64,000 nt of DNA from Collinsella aerofaciens (GCF_019131995.1 NZ_JAHONA010000009.1:15557-79556); one strand, 5' to 3'; shown: positions 25,925 to 34,306, counted from the stretch's first letter. Numbers and translations: made by a program. Notes: generated from the sequence alone by a model not told the origin.

Positions 25925-27007
25925 TTGAAGAAAAGCAATCTGGGCTATGTGCTGGTGCTGATCGCCGCGCTTATGTGGGGCAGCATCGGAATCTTTGTAA
26001 AAGGCATCTCGGCCCTGGGTGTTTCGTCTCAGAGCATGGCGGCCTTTCGCCTGTTGTCGGGTGCCGTCTTAATGGCTCCGGTCTTGGCGTTCATGGGTTG
26101 CCAGGGAGGCGATCGTGAGGGAAAAGCATCGGGTCCCCTGGCACTGTTCAAGGCAAGTCCTAAAGAGCTTGTTCCCTGTGCGCTTCTTGGCATTATCGGC
26201 CTTGCCACCGCTAACACGCTTTATTACGAGTGCATGGGCGAGGTGGGCATGTCCACGGCCTCGGTGCTGCTCTACACCTCGCCGGTGTTTGGCGTCATGC
26301 TCGGCCGCGTGCTTTATCGCGAGGATGTGACTCCCAACAAGCTCGTTGCCATCGCTTTTAATATCGGTGGCTGTGTACTCGCAGTGACCAATGGCGACCT
26401 TTCCGGTTTCCATTTTTCGGTTTGGGGCGTCACGTCGGGCGTGATCGCGGGCTTTTGTGGCGCGTCGCTCGCGGTGTTTAGCCGGATAGCAACCAAGACG
26501 GTCCACCCGCTGGCTGTCACGTTTTGGGGCCTTGTTTTTGGCGGTGCGGTTATGGCGGCTATCGCGGCTCCGTGGCCAGATGTCGCCGCGGCAATGTCGC
26601 CTCAGCTGCTGCTGCTGTTCCTTGGTTTTGGACTCATCCCCACAGCCGTGGCCTATGTCTTATATATGCAGGGTCTGTCCATGGGGCTCGAGACATCGAA
26701 AGTTCCCGTCGTAATGTCTTTCGAGACAGTCGTCACCGTACTGGTGGGCATTGGCATCTACGCCGAGCCCGCCGGCGCGATCAAGGTCCTGGGCATCGTG
26801 CTGGTGCTCGCGTCCATCCTGATCATGAACACCGACTTCTCCAAGCTGCGCAACAGTGTGTTTGTCGGTCATGTCGTTGAGAGCATGACCTTTAAGCCCA
26901 ACGCGTGGTGGACGGAGAAATCGCAGGACATGGATCTGTTTAAGGAGCGCACCGGCATCGCGCTGGAGCCCACCGTGCAGGAAAGCCCCTGGTACTTTGT
27001 GCGATAG
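25925..27007 (+). CDS. EamA/DMT-superfamily transporter
   Basis: A 360-residue carrier with ten membrane helices arranged as two EamA repeats (opening LGYVLVLIAALMWGSIGIF; the second repeat begins near residue 170). A C-terminal extension of about 50 residues after the last helix is unusual. The start is TTG at 25925, set by GAGGAGG six bases before it; an in-frame GTG at 25889 has no such site. Many DMT proteins export amino acids. Between SIS-1 and the PTS genes it could release the amino acid freed by deglycation. That role is inferred. Confidence 0.82.
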   Translation: MKKSNLGYVLVLIAALMWGSIGIFVKGISALGVSSQSMAAFRLLSGAVLMAPVLAFMGCQGGDREGKASGPLALFKASPKELVPCALLGIIGLATANTLYYECMGEVGMSTASVLLYTSPVFGVMLGRVLYREDVTPNKLVAIAFNIGGCVLAVTNGDLSGFHFSVWGVTSGVIAGFCGASLAVFSRIATKTVHPLAVTFWGLVFGGAVMAAIAAPWPDVAAAMSPQLLLLFLGFGLIPTAVAYVLYMQGLSMGLETSKVPVVMSFETVVTVLVGIGIYAEPAGAIKVLGIVLVLASILIMNTDFSKLRNSVFVGHVVESMTFKPNAWWTEKSQDMDLFKERTGIALEPTVQESPWYFVR

Positions 27008-27147
27008 AGGATTGCGCGCAGGGTCTGACCTCGGGTTATCCAGCCAGCGCCGGCCTACCCGGCCCCAACGTTTCAAGTACGTTAAACCCGTCAACGGTCG
27101 ATTTTCACCCGCGAACGGTCTTTATACTAATTAGCAATATAAGCAAC

Positions 27148-27175
27148 GTATAAGACGTTATAATGACCATAACGA
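27148..27175. promoter_or_regulatory. Probable GntR operator before the PTS operon
   Basis: GTATAAGACGTTATAATGAC followed by CATAACG, directly upstream of AAAAGGAGGAGG and the IIAB gene. The GACGTTATAAT core recurs in reverse at 49199..49211. Confidence 0.5.
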
Positions 27176-27190
27176 AAAGGAGGAGGCAAG

Positions 27191-28114
27191 ATGAATCAGA
27201 TCATTCTCGCATCTCATGGCGGCCTGGCCGCAGGCGCCAAAGACACGCTCGAGATGGTTCTCGGCGACGTGTCGAACGTCCACGTCGTGTCGCTTGCTCG
27301 TGACGACAAGGAGCCCATCACCGATAAGGTGGACGCCATGATCGCCACGTTCAACGCGGACGACACCGTCTATGTGCTGACCGATATGCTCGGCAGCTCG
27401 GTCAACAACAACATGGTCGAGCTTTCCAAGAACGGCACGAAGTTCACGGTTGTCAGCGGTTTCAACATCCCGCTGGCACTGACGCTCGCTATGAGCCCCG
27501 TCCCCATCAAGGGCGCCGAGCTCGCGGCCCTCATCAACGAGGCCCGTACCGGTCTGACCAACCCCAACGCACCGGTCGAGGCTGTCGCGGCTCCCGCCAA
27601 GAAGGCCAAGGCGTCCCGTCACAGCTCTGGTCCCGCCAAGATCGTCCTCGCACGTCTTGACTACCGTCTGCTGCACGGCCAGGTCGTCTTTACCTGGACC
27701 ACCAAGGTTCAGGCCGAGCGCATCATCGTCGTCGACAACGCTGCCGCCAACGATGACATCAAGAAGGGCGCTCTTAAGCTGGCCAAGCCCCAGGGCGTGC
27801 GCCTGAACGTCTTCACCGTCGAGCGTGCCCTCGCCAAGATGGACAAGCTCAACACCCTCGGCGAGCGCGTCATGTTTGTCTTTGGCAACACTGCCGAGAT
27901 GCTGCAGTTCTGCCAGGGCTACAAGCTCGACGCCATCAACCTGGGCGCCACCGCCAACCACGACGGTGCCGATCAGATTGGCGGCAAGGACAGCTCCGTC
28001 TTCTTCGACGCCACCCAGAAGGCCGACGTCAACCAGCTGCTCGACATGGGCATCAAGCTCTACGTCCAGCAGACCCCTACGTATCAGAGCGTCGACATCG
28101 ACGCCAAGCTGTAA
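27191..28114 (+). CDS. PTS mannose-family IIAB fusion
   Basis: A 307-residue cytoplasmic phosphotransfer protein. The IIA domain is about 1-125, with the HPr-phosphorylated His at H9 (ILASHGG) and the ADDTVYVLTDMLGSS segment. An Ala/Lys/Ser-rich linker follows (about 128-148), then the IIB domain (about 149-307) with phospho-His H162 in DYRLLHGQV. IIAB passes phosphate to the sugar bound by IIC/IID. It leads an IIAB-IIC-IID-SIS-2 gene run with short spacing and has an AGGAGGAGG ribosome-binding site. In the second PTS unit (47-52 kb) IIA and IIB are separate genes. Confidence 0.92.
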   Translation: MNQIILASHGGLAAGAKDTLEMVLGDVSNVHVVSLARDDKEPITDKVDAMIATFNADDTVYVLTDMLGSSVNNNMVELSKNGTKFTVVSGFNIPLALTLAMSPVPIKGAELAALINEARTGLTNPNAPVEAVAAPAKKAKASRHSSGPAKIVLARLDYRLLHGQVVFTWTTKVQAERIIVVDNAAANDDIKKGALKLAKPQGVRLNVFTVERALAKMDKLNTLGERVMFVFGNTAEMLQFCQGYKLDAINLGATANHDGADQIGGKDSSVFFDATQKADVNQLLDMGIKLYVQQTPTYQSVDIDAKL

Positions 28115-28150
28115 TCAACCAGGCTTTTGCCTGACTGAAAGGAGAAGGGT

Positions 28151-28990
28151 ATGAATACGTTCATCAGTGCGGTGCTCGTCGGCCTCGTCGGCGTGTTCTG
28201 CATGTGGGACTCCCGCCTGCTCGGTCGTCTTAACTTCGAGCAGCCCCTCGTTGGCGCTACGCTCGTCGGTCTGCTGCTGGGCGATGTGCCCACCGGCCTT
28301 GCCGTCGGTGCCGCCGTCGAGCTCGTGTCCATGGGCCTGGTGCAGGTCGGCGCCGCCGTTCCGCCCGATATGGTCCTGGGCGGCATCGTGGCCGCTGCCT
28401 TTGCGTGCCTGACCGATGCTTCCGCCGAGACCGCCATGACGATCGCCATCCCGGTCGCCGTCCTGGGTCAGCTCCTCGGCATCGTGTTCCGTTCCATCAT
28501 CGCCGCCCTCACCCACGTGGCCGATAGCGCGATCGATAACGGCAAGTTCAAGACCGCCTACCGTATGCACATCTGCGCCGGCTCCGGTCTGTACGCCATC
28601 ATGTACTTCCTGCCGATCTTCCTGGCCGTCTTTGTCGGCACCGACCTGGTCCAGGCCATCGTCAACATGGTTCCCGAGTGGCTGTCCGTTGGTCTGAACG
28701 TCTCGACCAAGATCATGACCGCCTACGGCTTGGCCCTGCTGCTCACCATGATGATCAAGAAGGGCATGACCCCGTTCCTGTTCATCGGTTTCCTGCTCGC
28801 CGCTTACCTCAACCTGTCCGTCATCGCGGTCGCTCTGATCGGTGTGTGCCTGGCTGTCGTCTTCATGGGCTTCAAGTTCAACGGTTCCCATGCAGCCGCC
28901 GGTGTCGATTCCGACTACGATCCGCTCGAAGACGACGAAGACGACGAAGACGACGAAGACGACGAAGACGACGAAGACGACGAAGACTAA
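28151..28990 (+). CDS. PTS mannose-family IIC with acidic repeat tail
   Basis: A 279-residue membrane permease subunit with about seven to eight helices. The opening segment FNFEQPLVGATLVGLLLGD-like (here RLNFEQPLVGATLVGL) and MGLVQVGAAVPPDMVLGG are typical of EIIC-Man/Sor proteins. It forms the sugar channel with IID. The last 20 residues are purely Asp and Glu, encoded by a 9-bp tandem repeat (28928..28987), an oddity for the family. It precedes IID by 13 bp and shares the operon with IIAB and SIS-2. Substrate specificity is not readable. Confidence 0.9.
   Translation: MNTFISAVLVGLVGVFCMWDSRLLGRLNFEQPLVGATLVGLLLGDVPTGLAVGAAVELVSMGLVQVGAAVPPDMVLGGIVAAAFACLTDASAETAMTIAIPVAVLGQLLGIVFRSIIAALTHVADSAIDNGKFKTAYRMHICAGSGLYAIMYFLPIFLAVFVGTDLVQAIVNMVPEWLSVGLNVSTKIMTAYGLALLLTMMIKKGMTPFLFIGFLLAAYLNLSVIAVALIGVCLAVVFMGFKFNGSHAAAGVDSDYDPLEDDEDDEDDEDDEDDEDDED
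28928..28987 (+). repeat. 9-bp microsatellite encoding an Asp/Glu tail
   Basis: Six perfect GAAGACGAC units plus GAAGAC, ending at the TAA stop of the IIC gene. Each unit adds Glu-Asp-Asp, so gain or loss of units keeps the frame. Confidence 0.95.
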
Positions 28991-29003
28991 GGAGGAACAC
29001 ACT

Positions 29004-29837
29004 ATGGCAACCGCAACCAAGGACGTGTCCCTGAACAAGAAGGTCAGCCAGTTCTTCTGGCGCTCTTGGGCCATCCAGGCCTCTTGGAACTACGAGCGTC
29101 AGATGAACATGGGCTTCCTCTACGGTATGGTTCCCACGCTCGATCGCCTCTATCCGGACGAGTCCGACCCCAAGCAGCTTGCTGCTAAGAAAGAGGCTTA
29201 CCACCGTCACATGGCGTTCTACAACTGCACCCCGCAGACGAGCGCTTTCATCCTGGGCCTCGCCGCCTCCATGGAGGAGGAGTACGCCAAGGATCCCGAG
29301 AACTTCAACCCCGATTCGATTAACGCGGTCAAGACCTCCCTTATGGGCCCGCTTTCCGGCATCGGTGACTCCTTCTTCCAGGGCACCATCCGCGTTATCG
29401 CCTTTGGCTTGGGCGTTCAGCTGGCTCAGCAGGGCTCCATCATGGGCCCGATCCTGGCCCTTCTCATCTCCATCGTCCCCTCCGTGCTGATTACTTGGTT
29501 CGCAGCCAAGATGGGCTATCAGGGCGGCCACGAGTACCTGAGCAAGCTTCAGGGCGGCGACCTCATGGAGAAGCTCATGTATGTCTGCGGCATCGTGGGT
29601 CTTATGTCCGTGGGCGGCATGATCGCCACGCTGATCGGCGCCACCACCCCGCTGCAGTTCGCTGACGGCACCGTCGTTATCCAGGACATCCTGGACAGCA
29701 TGATGCCCCAGATGATCTCACTTGGCCTCACCGGCCTTATGTACTGGCTCATCAAGAAGAACGTCAACACCGGTTGGCTTCTCGTGATCGCCATTGTGGG
29801 CGGCATCGCCCTCTCCGCGGTCGGCATCCTGGCCTAG
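29004..29837 (+). CDS. PTS mannose-family IID
   Basis: A 277-residue membrane-associated permease subunit. The N-terminal half carries the family hallmarks SWNYERQMNMGFLYGM near residue 30 and LMGPLSGIGDSFFQGT near 112, and hydrophobic helices fill the C-terminal half. It assembles with the IIC at 28151 to form the translocating complex. GGAGG precedes the ATG at 29004. A hairpin and a short REP-like palindrome follow, then the SIS-2 gene. Confidence 0.92.
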   Translation: MATATKDVSLNKKVSQFFWRSWAIQASWNYERQMNMGFLYGMVPTLDRLYPDESDPKQLAAKKEAYHRHMAFYNCTPQTSAFILGLAASMEEEYAKDPENFNPDSINAVKTSLMGPLSGIGDSFFQGTIRVIAFGLGVQLAQQGSIMGPILALLISIVPSVLITWFAAKMGYQGGHEYLSKLQGGDLMEKLMYVCGIVGLMSVGGMIATLIGATTPLQFADGTVVIQDILDSMMPQMISLGLTGLMYWLIKKNVNTGWLLVIAIVGGIALSAVGILA

Positions 29838-29871
29838 TCGCGACTAAGCGCCTAACCGCTTTCCCCCGGGG

Positions 29872-29902
29872 GCCTGCCTGGCATCCCATACCCCAGGCAG
29901 GC
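29872..29902 (+). terminator. Hairpin after IID
   Basis: A perfect 10-bp GCCTGCCTGG/CCAGGCAGGC stem without a strong T tract. It may be a partial terminator or processing site between IID and SIS-2. Confidence 0.5.
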
Positions 29903-29915
29903 TTCCATCCCCAAA

Positions 29916-29946
29916 ATGCGACAATGGGACAGTCCCTTTGTCGCAT
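29916..29946 (+). repeat. REP-like palindrome (family A variant)
   Basis: ATGCGACAA...TTGTCGCAT arms enclose TGGGACAGTCCC, itself a palindrome. Confidence 0.65.
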
Positions 29947-30036
29947 CCTCAATGGGCCGGCGACTCGGTCCAAACCACGGTAACCCTGCGAGCGCCCGGC
30001 AATGTGGCGCCGCAAAAAATGAAAGGAATGTGTCAG

Positions 30037-31020
30037 ATGTACGAGATCGACCTTAACCTCCCTAAGCAGATCGTCGCTGACGTCCTGTCCAACCACGAGA
30101 TCCACAGCGTCGCCTTCGTCGGCTGCGGTGCCTCCATGTCCGACCTTTACCCCGCCAAGTACTTCCTGGCCAACAACACGGACAAGCTGAACGTTCAGAT
30201 CTTCACCGCTAACGAGTTCAACTACGACACGCCTTCCTGGGTCAACGAGCACACCTTCGTGATCACCTGCTCCCTCGGTGGCTCCACGCCCGAGACCGTC
30301 GAGGCCAACAAGACCGCCAAGAAGCACAACTGCCCGGTCGTCTCCCTTACCAACAAGGCTGGCTCCGCTCTGACCGTCGACGCTGACTACGTCATCGTTC
30401 ACGGCTTCCACGCCAACTTCGCTGCCAAGTGCGAGAAGCCCGGCTATGCCATCGCTCTTGCTGTCGAGATCCTTCAGCAGACCGAGGGTTATGACCACTA
30501 CGAGGACATGATCACCGGCCTCACCAACGTCTTCGAGCTCTGCGAGAACGCCGCTCAGTCCTGCAAGAAACTCGCCAAGAAGTTCGCCGAGGACTTCAAG
30601 GACGACAAGATGATCTACTTCATGGCTTCCGGTGCCTCCGAGAAGATGGCTTATTCTCACGCTGCCTTCCTGTTCACCGAGATGCAGTGGATCGACGCCG
30701 CCGCCTACAACACCGGCGAGTACTTCCACGGCCCGTTCGAGGTTTCCACCGAGGGTAAGCCCTACGTCTTCTTCATGTCCGATGGCGCTACCCGTCCGAT
30801 GGACGCCCGCGCCCTCACCTTCCTTAAGCGCATGGGCGCCAAGGTCGCTCTGATCGACTCCAAGGACTACGGCCTGGCTGACGCCGTGCCCGCGAGCGTC
30901 GTCACCTACTTCAACCCGCTGCTGCACCTCGCCGTTATGCGCGAGTACGGCAACCAGATCGCCGAGGCCCGTCAGCACCCGCTGACCATGCGTCGCTACA
31001 TGTGGAAGCTTTCCTACTAA
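30037..31020 (+). CDS. SIS-domain sugar-phosphate deglycase-like protein (SIS-2)
   Basis: A 327-residue cytoplasmic double-SIS protein. AFVGCGASMSDLYPAKYF (about 26-43) and TCSLGGSTPET (about 77-86) form the phosphosugar pocket. The catalytic pair is E215 (FTEMQW) and H231 (EYFHGPFE), at nearly the same positions as the pair reported for FraB. It ends MRRYMWKLSY. As the last gene after IIAB-IIC-IID, it should act on the phosphorylated product of that PTS, splitting it to a hexose 6-phosphate and an amino acid or amine. The ATG at 30037 is chosen for its distance from GAAAGGA; in-frame ATGs at 30019 and 30028 are too close. Confidence 0.85.
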   Translation: MYEIDLNLPKQIVADVLSNHEIHSVAFVGCGASMSDLYPAKYFLANNTDKLNVQIFTANEFNYDTPSWVNEHTFVITCSLGGSTPETVEANKTAKKHNCPVVSLTNKAGSALTVDADYVIVHGFHANFAAKCEKPGYAIALAVEILQQTEGYDHYEDMITGLTNVFELCENAAQSCKKLAKKFAEDFKDDKMIYFMASGASEKMAYSHAAFLFTEMQWIDAAAYNTGEYFHGPFEVSTEGKPYVFFMSDGATRPMDARALTFLKRMGAKVALIDSKDYGLADAVPASVVTYFNPLLHLAVMREYGNQIAEARQHPLTMRRYMWKLSY

Positions 31021-31052
31021 TCACAAGTAAGTAGACCTTACGGGTTGATTGA

Positions 31053-31086
31053 GAGGGGATGGGGTTTGCGCCCCGTCCCCTTTTTT
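31053..31086 (+). terminator. Intrinsic terminator after SIS-2
   Basis: AGGGGATGGGG/CCCCGTCCCCT stem followed by TTTTTT. Confidence 0.85.
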
Positions 31087-31120
31087 GCTTTGGGGAGGGC
31101 ACGCCTGTCGCGTCGCAAAA

Positions 31121-31166
31121 CCCAAGATAAAACCTACCATAATAAACCTGTCTCTTTTTGGCAGGT
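31121..31166 (+). repeat. Family C element, copy 1
   Basis: AAGATAAAACCTACCATAAT followed by AAACCTGTCTC and TTTTTGGCAGGT; the outer ACCTACCA/TTGGCAGGT pair. It overlaps the leader of the HAD gene. Copies at 33254 (+) and 43094 (-). Confidence 0.75.
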
Positions 31167-31180
31167 GGGAGGAGATGCGT

Positions 31181-31810
31181 ATGATCAAAGCAGTGCTGTT
31201 TGACATGGACGGCGTGCTGGTCGATACCGAGTGGTTCTACAACCGTCGTCGCGTGGCGTTTATGGAAGAGAAGGGGTTCCACTTTGACGAGATCCCCGAT
31301 CTTTCGGGGTCTAACGAGCCCGCCATTTGGAAGTCGCTGGTACCTGACGATGTTGAGCTGCGCGAGCGCCTGCGCGTGGAGTACAAGCAGGTCTACAGCC
31401 CAGACCATCCCGTTCCGTATGCCGAGCTGCTCAACGAGCAGACGGAGCCGGTGATGCGCAAGCTGCACGAGCGCGGCGTGAAGTGCGCCATCGCAAGCTC
31501 GTCCTATCGCGAGCTCATTGACGAGCTGGTGGGGATTGCCGGTATCGCCGACGTGCTGGACTACACCATCAGCGGTCACGAGTGCAGTGCGTTTAAGCCC
31601 GACCCCGAGATCTACCTGCGTGCCATGGAGGCGCTGGGTGTGGAGCCTACCGAGTGCCTGGTTATCGAGGACTCGCCTTTGGGCATCGAGGCTGGCAAAC
31701 GTTCCGGCGCCCGCGTCCTGGCACTGCGCCCGCACGAGGGCGTCAACCTCGATCAATCGCGAGCCGATGCCGTTATTGATAATCTGACCGACATTTTGGC
31801 CGCTTTGTAG
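31181..31810 (+). CDS. HAD-family phosphatase, beta-phosphoglucomutase-like
   Basis: A 209-residue HAD hydrolase. Motif I is VLFDMDGVLVDTE with nucleophile D8 and acid D10, motif II is IASSS near 111, the conserved Lys is in FKPDPEIY near 145, and motif IV is VIEDSPLGIEAG near 168. A helical cap follows motif I. It most resembles sugar-phosphate phosphatases and beta-phosphoglucomutases. Next to a sugar-phosphate deglycase it could dephosphorylate excess intermediate, relieving sugar-phosphate stress. This role is inferred. It has its own leader containing a family C repeat, after a strong terminator, so it is probably separately transcribed. Confidence 0.85.
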   Translation: MIKAVLFDMDGVLVDTEWFYNRRRVAFMEEKGFHFDEIPDLSGSNEPAIWKSLVPDDVELRERLRVEYKQVYSPDHPVPYAELLNEQTEPVMRKLHERGVKCAIASSSYRELIDELVGIAGIADVLDYTISGHECSAFKPDPEIYLRAMEALGVEPTECLVIEDSPLGIEAGKRSGARVLALRPHEGVNLDQSRADAVIDNLTDILAAL

Positions 31811-31907
31811 TGTCAATCCGCCGCGAGAAGCACGGGTTCAAACGTTTTTTGCGGTGGACTGGCTCAATTTGGTTTCGATTTTGATCCGTTTGGCTTCGAT
31901 TCGGACT

Positions 31908-32026
31908 AAGTGAGTAGACTTTTTGGTGCAGGAGGAGCACAAAGCGCATCTGCTCTAGTAAAACCGCAGGTCACAGGGGTGGCGGTTTTGGGTGTGCTCT
32001 GCAGGTCGCGTAAAGTCTACTCACTT
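31908..32026 (+). repeat. Long imperfect hairpin (family E copy 1)
   Basis: Perfect 15-bp outer arms AAGTGAGTAGACTTT/AAAGTCTACTCACTT, an inner GAGCACA/TGTGCTC-type stem and a central AAAACCGC/GCGGTTTT hairpin. A half-site ACAAGTAAGTAGACCTTA lies at 31023-31040. No gene is supported in 31811-32164. Confidence 0.75.
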
Positions 32027-32164
32027 GTAATTTGGGCCTTTGGTCGTGGGGTTGCTGGTCCCGCTTTGGTTGTCGAGAGAGGGTGAATTGAAGCGCCCCC
32101 GCACGCTCCATGCTACAATCGCGGACATACCCCACAACTACATCTGCCTTCGAAAGGAGCCTGC

Positions 32165-33172
32165 GTGGCGAACGCCATCGATCAGCTCACGGACCGAGTG
32201 CTCGTACTCGGCCGCCTCGCCATCGTCCGCCGCGCTATTACTGCCGTGGCGGTCACGATTTCCGCCGTTCTCCAGACATTCCTGATCCAGGCGTTCATTC
32301 AGCCCGCCGACTTGCTTCCGAGCGGCCTCACCGGCGTTGCGGTCCTGCTCGATCGCGTTACCTCGCTGGGCGGCGTTCACATCGACATCTCGCTCGGCAT
32401 GCTTGCGCTCAACATTCCCGTGGCGCTCCTATGCTGGAGCGGCATTAGCAAGCGCTTCGTCATCTTCTCGATGATGCAGGTCGTGCTCTCGTCGCTGTTC
32501 CTCAACGTCTTTCACTTCGCTCCATTTTTGGGCGACAAGATTATGCTCATCATTTTTGGCGGCGTGGTCTCGGGTCTGGGCGCTGCCATCGCGCTAAAGT
32601 CCGGCGCATCTACCGGTGGCACCGACTTTATCGCGCTGTGGGTCTCCAACCACACGGGCAAGACCATCTGGGGCGTTATCTTTGGTTTCAATTGCTTTAT
32701 CCTGGCGATCTTTGGCTTTATGTTTGGCTGGGACAACGCGGCGTACTCCATCGTGTTCCAGTTTATTTCGACCAAGACCATCGACAGTTTCTATCGTCGC
32801 TACGACCGCGTGACGCTGCAGATTACGACGCGCAAGGCAGACGAGGTCATGACTGCCTACGTAAACCATTTTCAGCACGGCATTAGCTGCGCCGAGGTCG
32901 TCGGCGGATACAGCCGCGAAAAGATGTACCTGCTGAACACCGTTGTTTCGACCTACGAGAGCCAGGACATTATCAAGTTGGTGTGCGACGTTGATCCCGG
33001 CGCCGTGATCAACGTGTTCCACACGCTCAACTTTGTGGGCGGCTGGTGGGGCGGTCATGTCGACGAGCCCATGCCCACGGCCGTTCCCGATCCCGACAAG
33101 CCCGCACGCATGGCCAGCAGGCAGGCGCGCCTCAGCGAACAGGACAGCCTGCAGCAGGATGACGGCAAGTAG
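32165..33172 (+). CDS. YitT-family membrane protein (DUF2179)
   Basis: A 335-residue protein with five to six N-terminal membrane helices (YitT domain, about 20-215; e.g. LIQAFIQPADLLPSGLTGVA and LKSGASTGGTDFIALW). A cytoplasmic DUF2179 domain follows (about 225-290; TLQITTRKADEV, YLLNTVVSTYE). Function in this family is unknown, possibly transport. The start is GTG at 32165 after GAAAGGAG. The hydrophilic C-terminal tail of about 40 residues is Gln/Asp-rich. A terminator-like hairpin follows. Confidence 0.87.
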   Translation: MANAIDQLTDRVLVLGRLAIVRRAITAVAVTISAVLQTFLIQAFIQPADLLPSGLTGVAVLLDRVTSLGGVHIDISLGMLALNIPVALLCWSGISKRFVIFSMMQVVLSSLFLNVFHFAPFLGDKIMLIIFGGVVSGLGAAIALKSGASTGGTDFIALWVSNHTGKTIWGVIFGFNCFILAIFGFMFGWDNAAYSIVFQFISTKTIDSFYRRYDRVTLQITTRKADEVMTAYVNHFQHGISCAEVVGGYSREKMYLLNTVVSTYESQDIIKLVCDVDPGAVINVFHTLNFVGGWWGGHVDEPMPTAVPDPDKPARMASRQARLSEQDSLQQDDGK

Positions 33173-33212
33173 GGTATTGGCATTTTGCCGGTCCTGCGCA
33201 ACCCATCCGAAC

Positions 33213-33252
33213 GAGCCCCCCGAAAGCCCCGTTGCTTTCGAGGGCTCTCGTT
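33213..33252 (+). terminator. Terminator-like hairpin after the YitT gene
   Basis: GAGCCCcCCGAAAGC/GCTTTCGAGGGCTC stem, followed by TCGTTTG, directly joined to a family C repeat. Confidence 0.6.
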
Positions 33253-33253
33253 T

Positions 33254-33298
33254 GCCCAGATAAAACCTACCAAAATGAAGCTGTCGCTTTTTGGTAGG
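33254..33298 (+). repeat. Family C element, copy 2
   Basis: CCCAGATAAAACCTACCAAA, then ATGAAGCTGTCGC and TTTTTGGTAGG. Same layout as copy 1. Confidence 0.8.
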
Positions 33299-33339
33299 GA
33301 GGGTGTATCGTTTTATCAATATGAGGTAACATGAAACTA

Positions 33340-33353
33340 GACGTTATATACGT
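33340..33353. promoter_or_regulatory. Probable GntR-2 operator
   Basis: GACGTTATATACGT, a near-palindrome sharing GACGTTATA with the sites before IIAB and SIS-4; 38 bp before the GntR-2 start. Confidence 0.5.
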
Positions 33354-33390
33354 ATTAGAAATTTAGCTATTTTGATAAGAGTGATCAGAT

Positions 33391-34110
33391 ATGCCTGCGC
33401 CCAAAAATGCACCGCTTTACCAGCAGATTTATGACGAAATCAAGGATGCGATCGAGAAAGGTGTTTATGCACCCAAGGAGCGTATTCCGTCCGAGCTTGA
33501 ACTAGCCGAGCAGTACGAGGTGAGCCGTATTACGGTGCGCCGCGCTGTCGAGGAGCTGTGCTCCGATGGTTACCTGGTTAAGCAGCAGGGCCGCGGCACC
33601 TTTGTCTCCACGCCGCACATCAACCGCCAGTTTCACGCCTCGACGCTGCAGACGTTTACCGCGCTGTGTGCCGGCAACGGCATGAAGGCCGGTGCGCACG
33701 TGATCGATCGCCAGATCGTTCCGGCGCGCCAAAACGAGATGGAGTTCTTTGGCCTGCAGAAGGATGCACTGCTGCTGCATATCAAGCGCGTGCGTACGGC
33801 CGACGGCGAGCCCATCTTTGAGGAGAACATCTTTGTGCCGTTTGACGCCTACCGTGAGCTGTTGACGGCCGATCTTGAGGACAAGTCGATTTTTGCCGAG
33901 GTCGAGCGTGTTGGCGGAACGCCGATTGTCTCGGTTGGCTACCGTACGGTCGAGGCCGTTCGAGCTAACGCCGAGCAGGCGGCCGAGCTGGGCATTGCTC
34001 CGCACGATCCGCTGCTCAACCTGCGTGCCGGCTTTACCGGTCCCGATGACGAGCCGGTTTTGATGGGTAAGCAGTACTACGTGGGATCGCGCTACGTTAT
34101 GGTGATGTAG
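33391..34110 (+). CDS. GntR-family repressor with UTRA domain (GntR-2)
   Basis: A 239-residue regulator. The winged helix (about 8-76) includes IPSELELAEQYEVSRITVRR and the wing GRGTFVST. The UTRA domain (about 90-235) has the effector-site pattern LLHIKRVRTADGEPIFEENIF (core IKRVRTADGEPI) and YYVGSRY. Upstream lies an operator-like GACGTTATATACGT also present before the PTS/SIS-2 operon. It is therefore the best candidate regulator of that operon, although YitT lies between. Closely related to GntR-3. Followed by a long terminator hairpin. Confidence 0.9.
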   Translation: MPAPKNAPLYQQIYDEIKDAIEKGVYAPKERIPSELELAEQYEVSRITVRRAVEELCSDGYLVKQQGRGTFVSTPHINRQFHASTLQTFTALCAGNGMKAGAHVIDRQIVPARQNEMEFFGLQKDALLLHIKRVRTADGEPIFEENIFVPFDAYRELLTADLEDKSIFAEVERVGGTPIVSVGYRTVEAVRANAEQAAELGIAPHDPLLNLRAGFTGPDDEPVLMGKQYYVGSRYVMVM

Positions 34111-34155
34111 GGTTGGTTCCGCCGTTCTAACGAACGGCGGACCGGTCGACGCTGT

Positions 34156-34254
34156 AAACGCCCCTAAGCGGCAATCTGACGTTCAATCGTCGGTCGCGTA
34201 CCGAAGTACGCTTCCCTTCTCTTTCACGTCACCTTGCTCGCTTAGGGGCGTTTT
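34156..34254 (+). terminator. Long-loop terminator after GntR-2
   Basis: Perfect 15-bp stem AAACGCCCCTAAGCG/CGCTTAGGGGCGTTT closing a loop of about 68 nt and ending in TTTT. A separate CCGCCGTT/AACGGCGG hairpin precedes it (34119-34140). Confidence 0.7.
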
Positions 34255-34306
34255 CGCTGACTTATGCTCAACCTGCGGGGTTTCCGTGCTTGTCAAGAGA
34301 TTGCTT

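Noticed and set aside
28842..29034. Frames rich in Arg or Lys/Thr over the 9-bp repeat of the IIC gene, one opening directly into the IID gene.
   Set aside because: They are produced by reading the microsatellite in other frames. The IID start at 29004 with GGAGG is clear.
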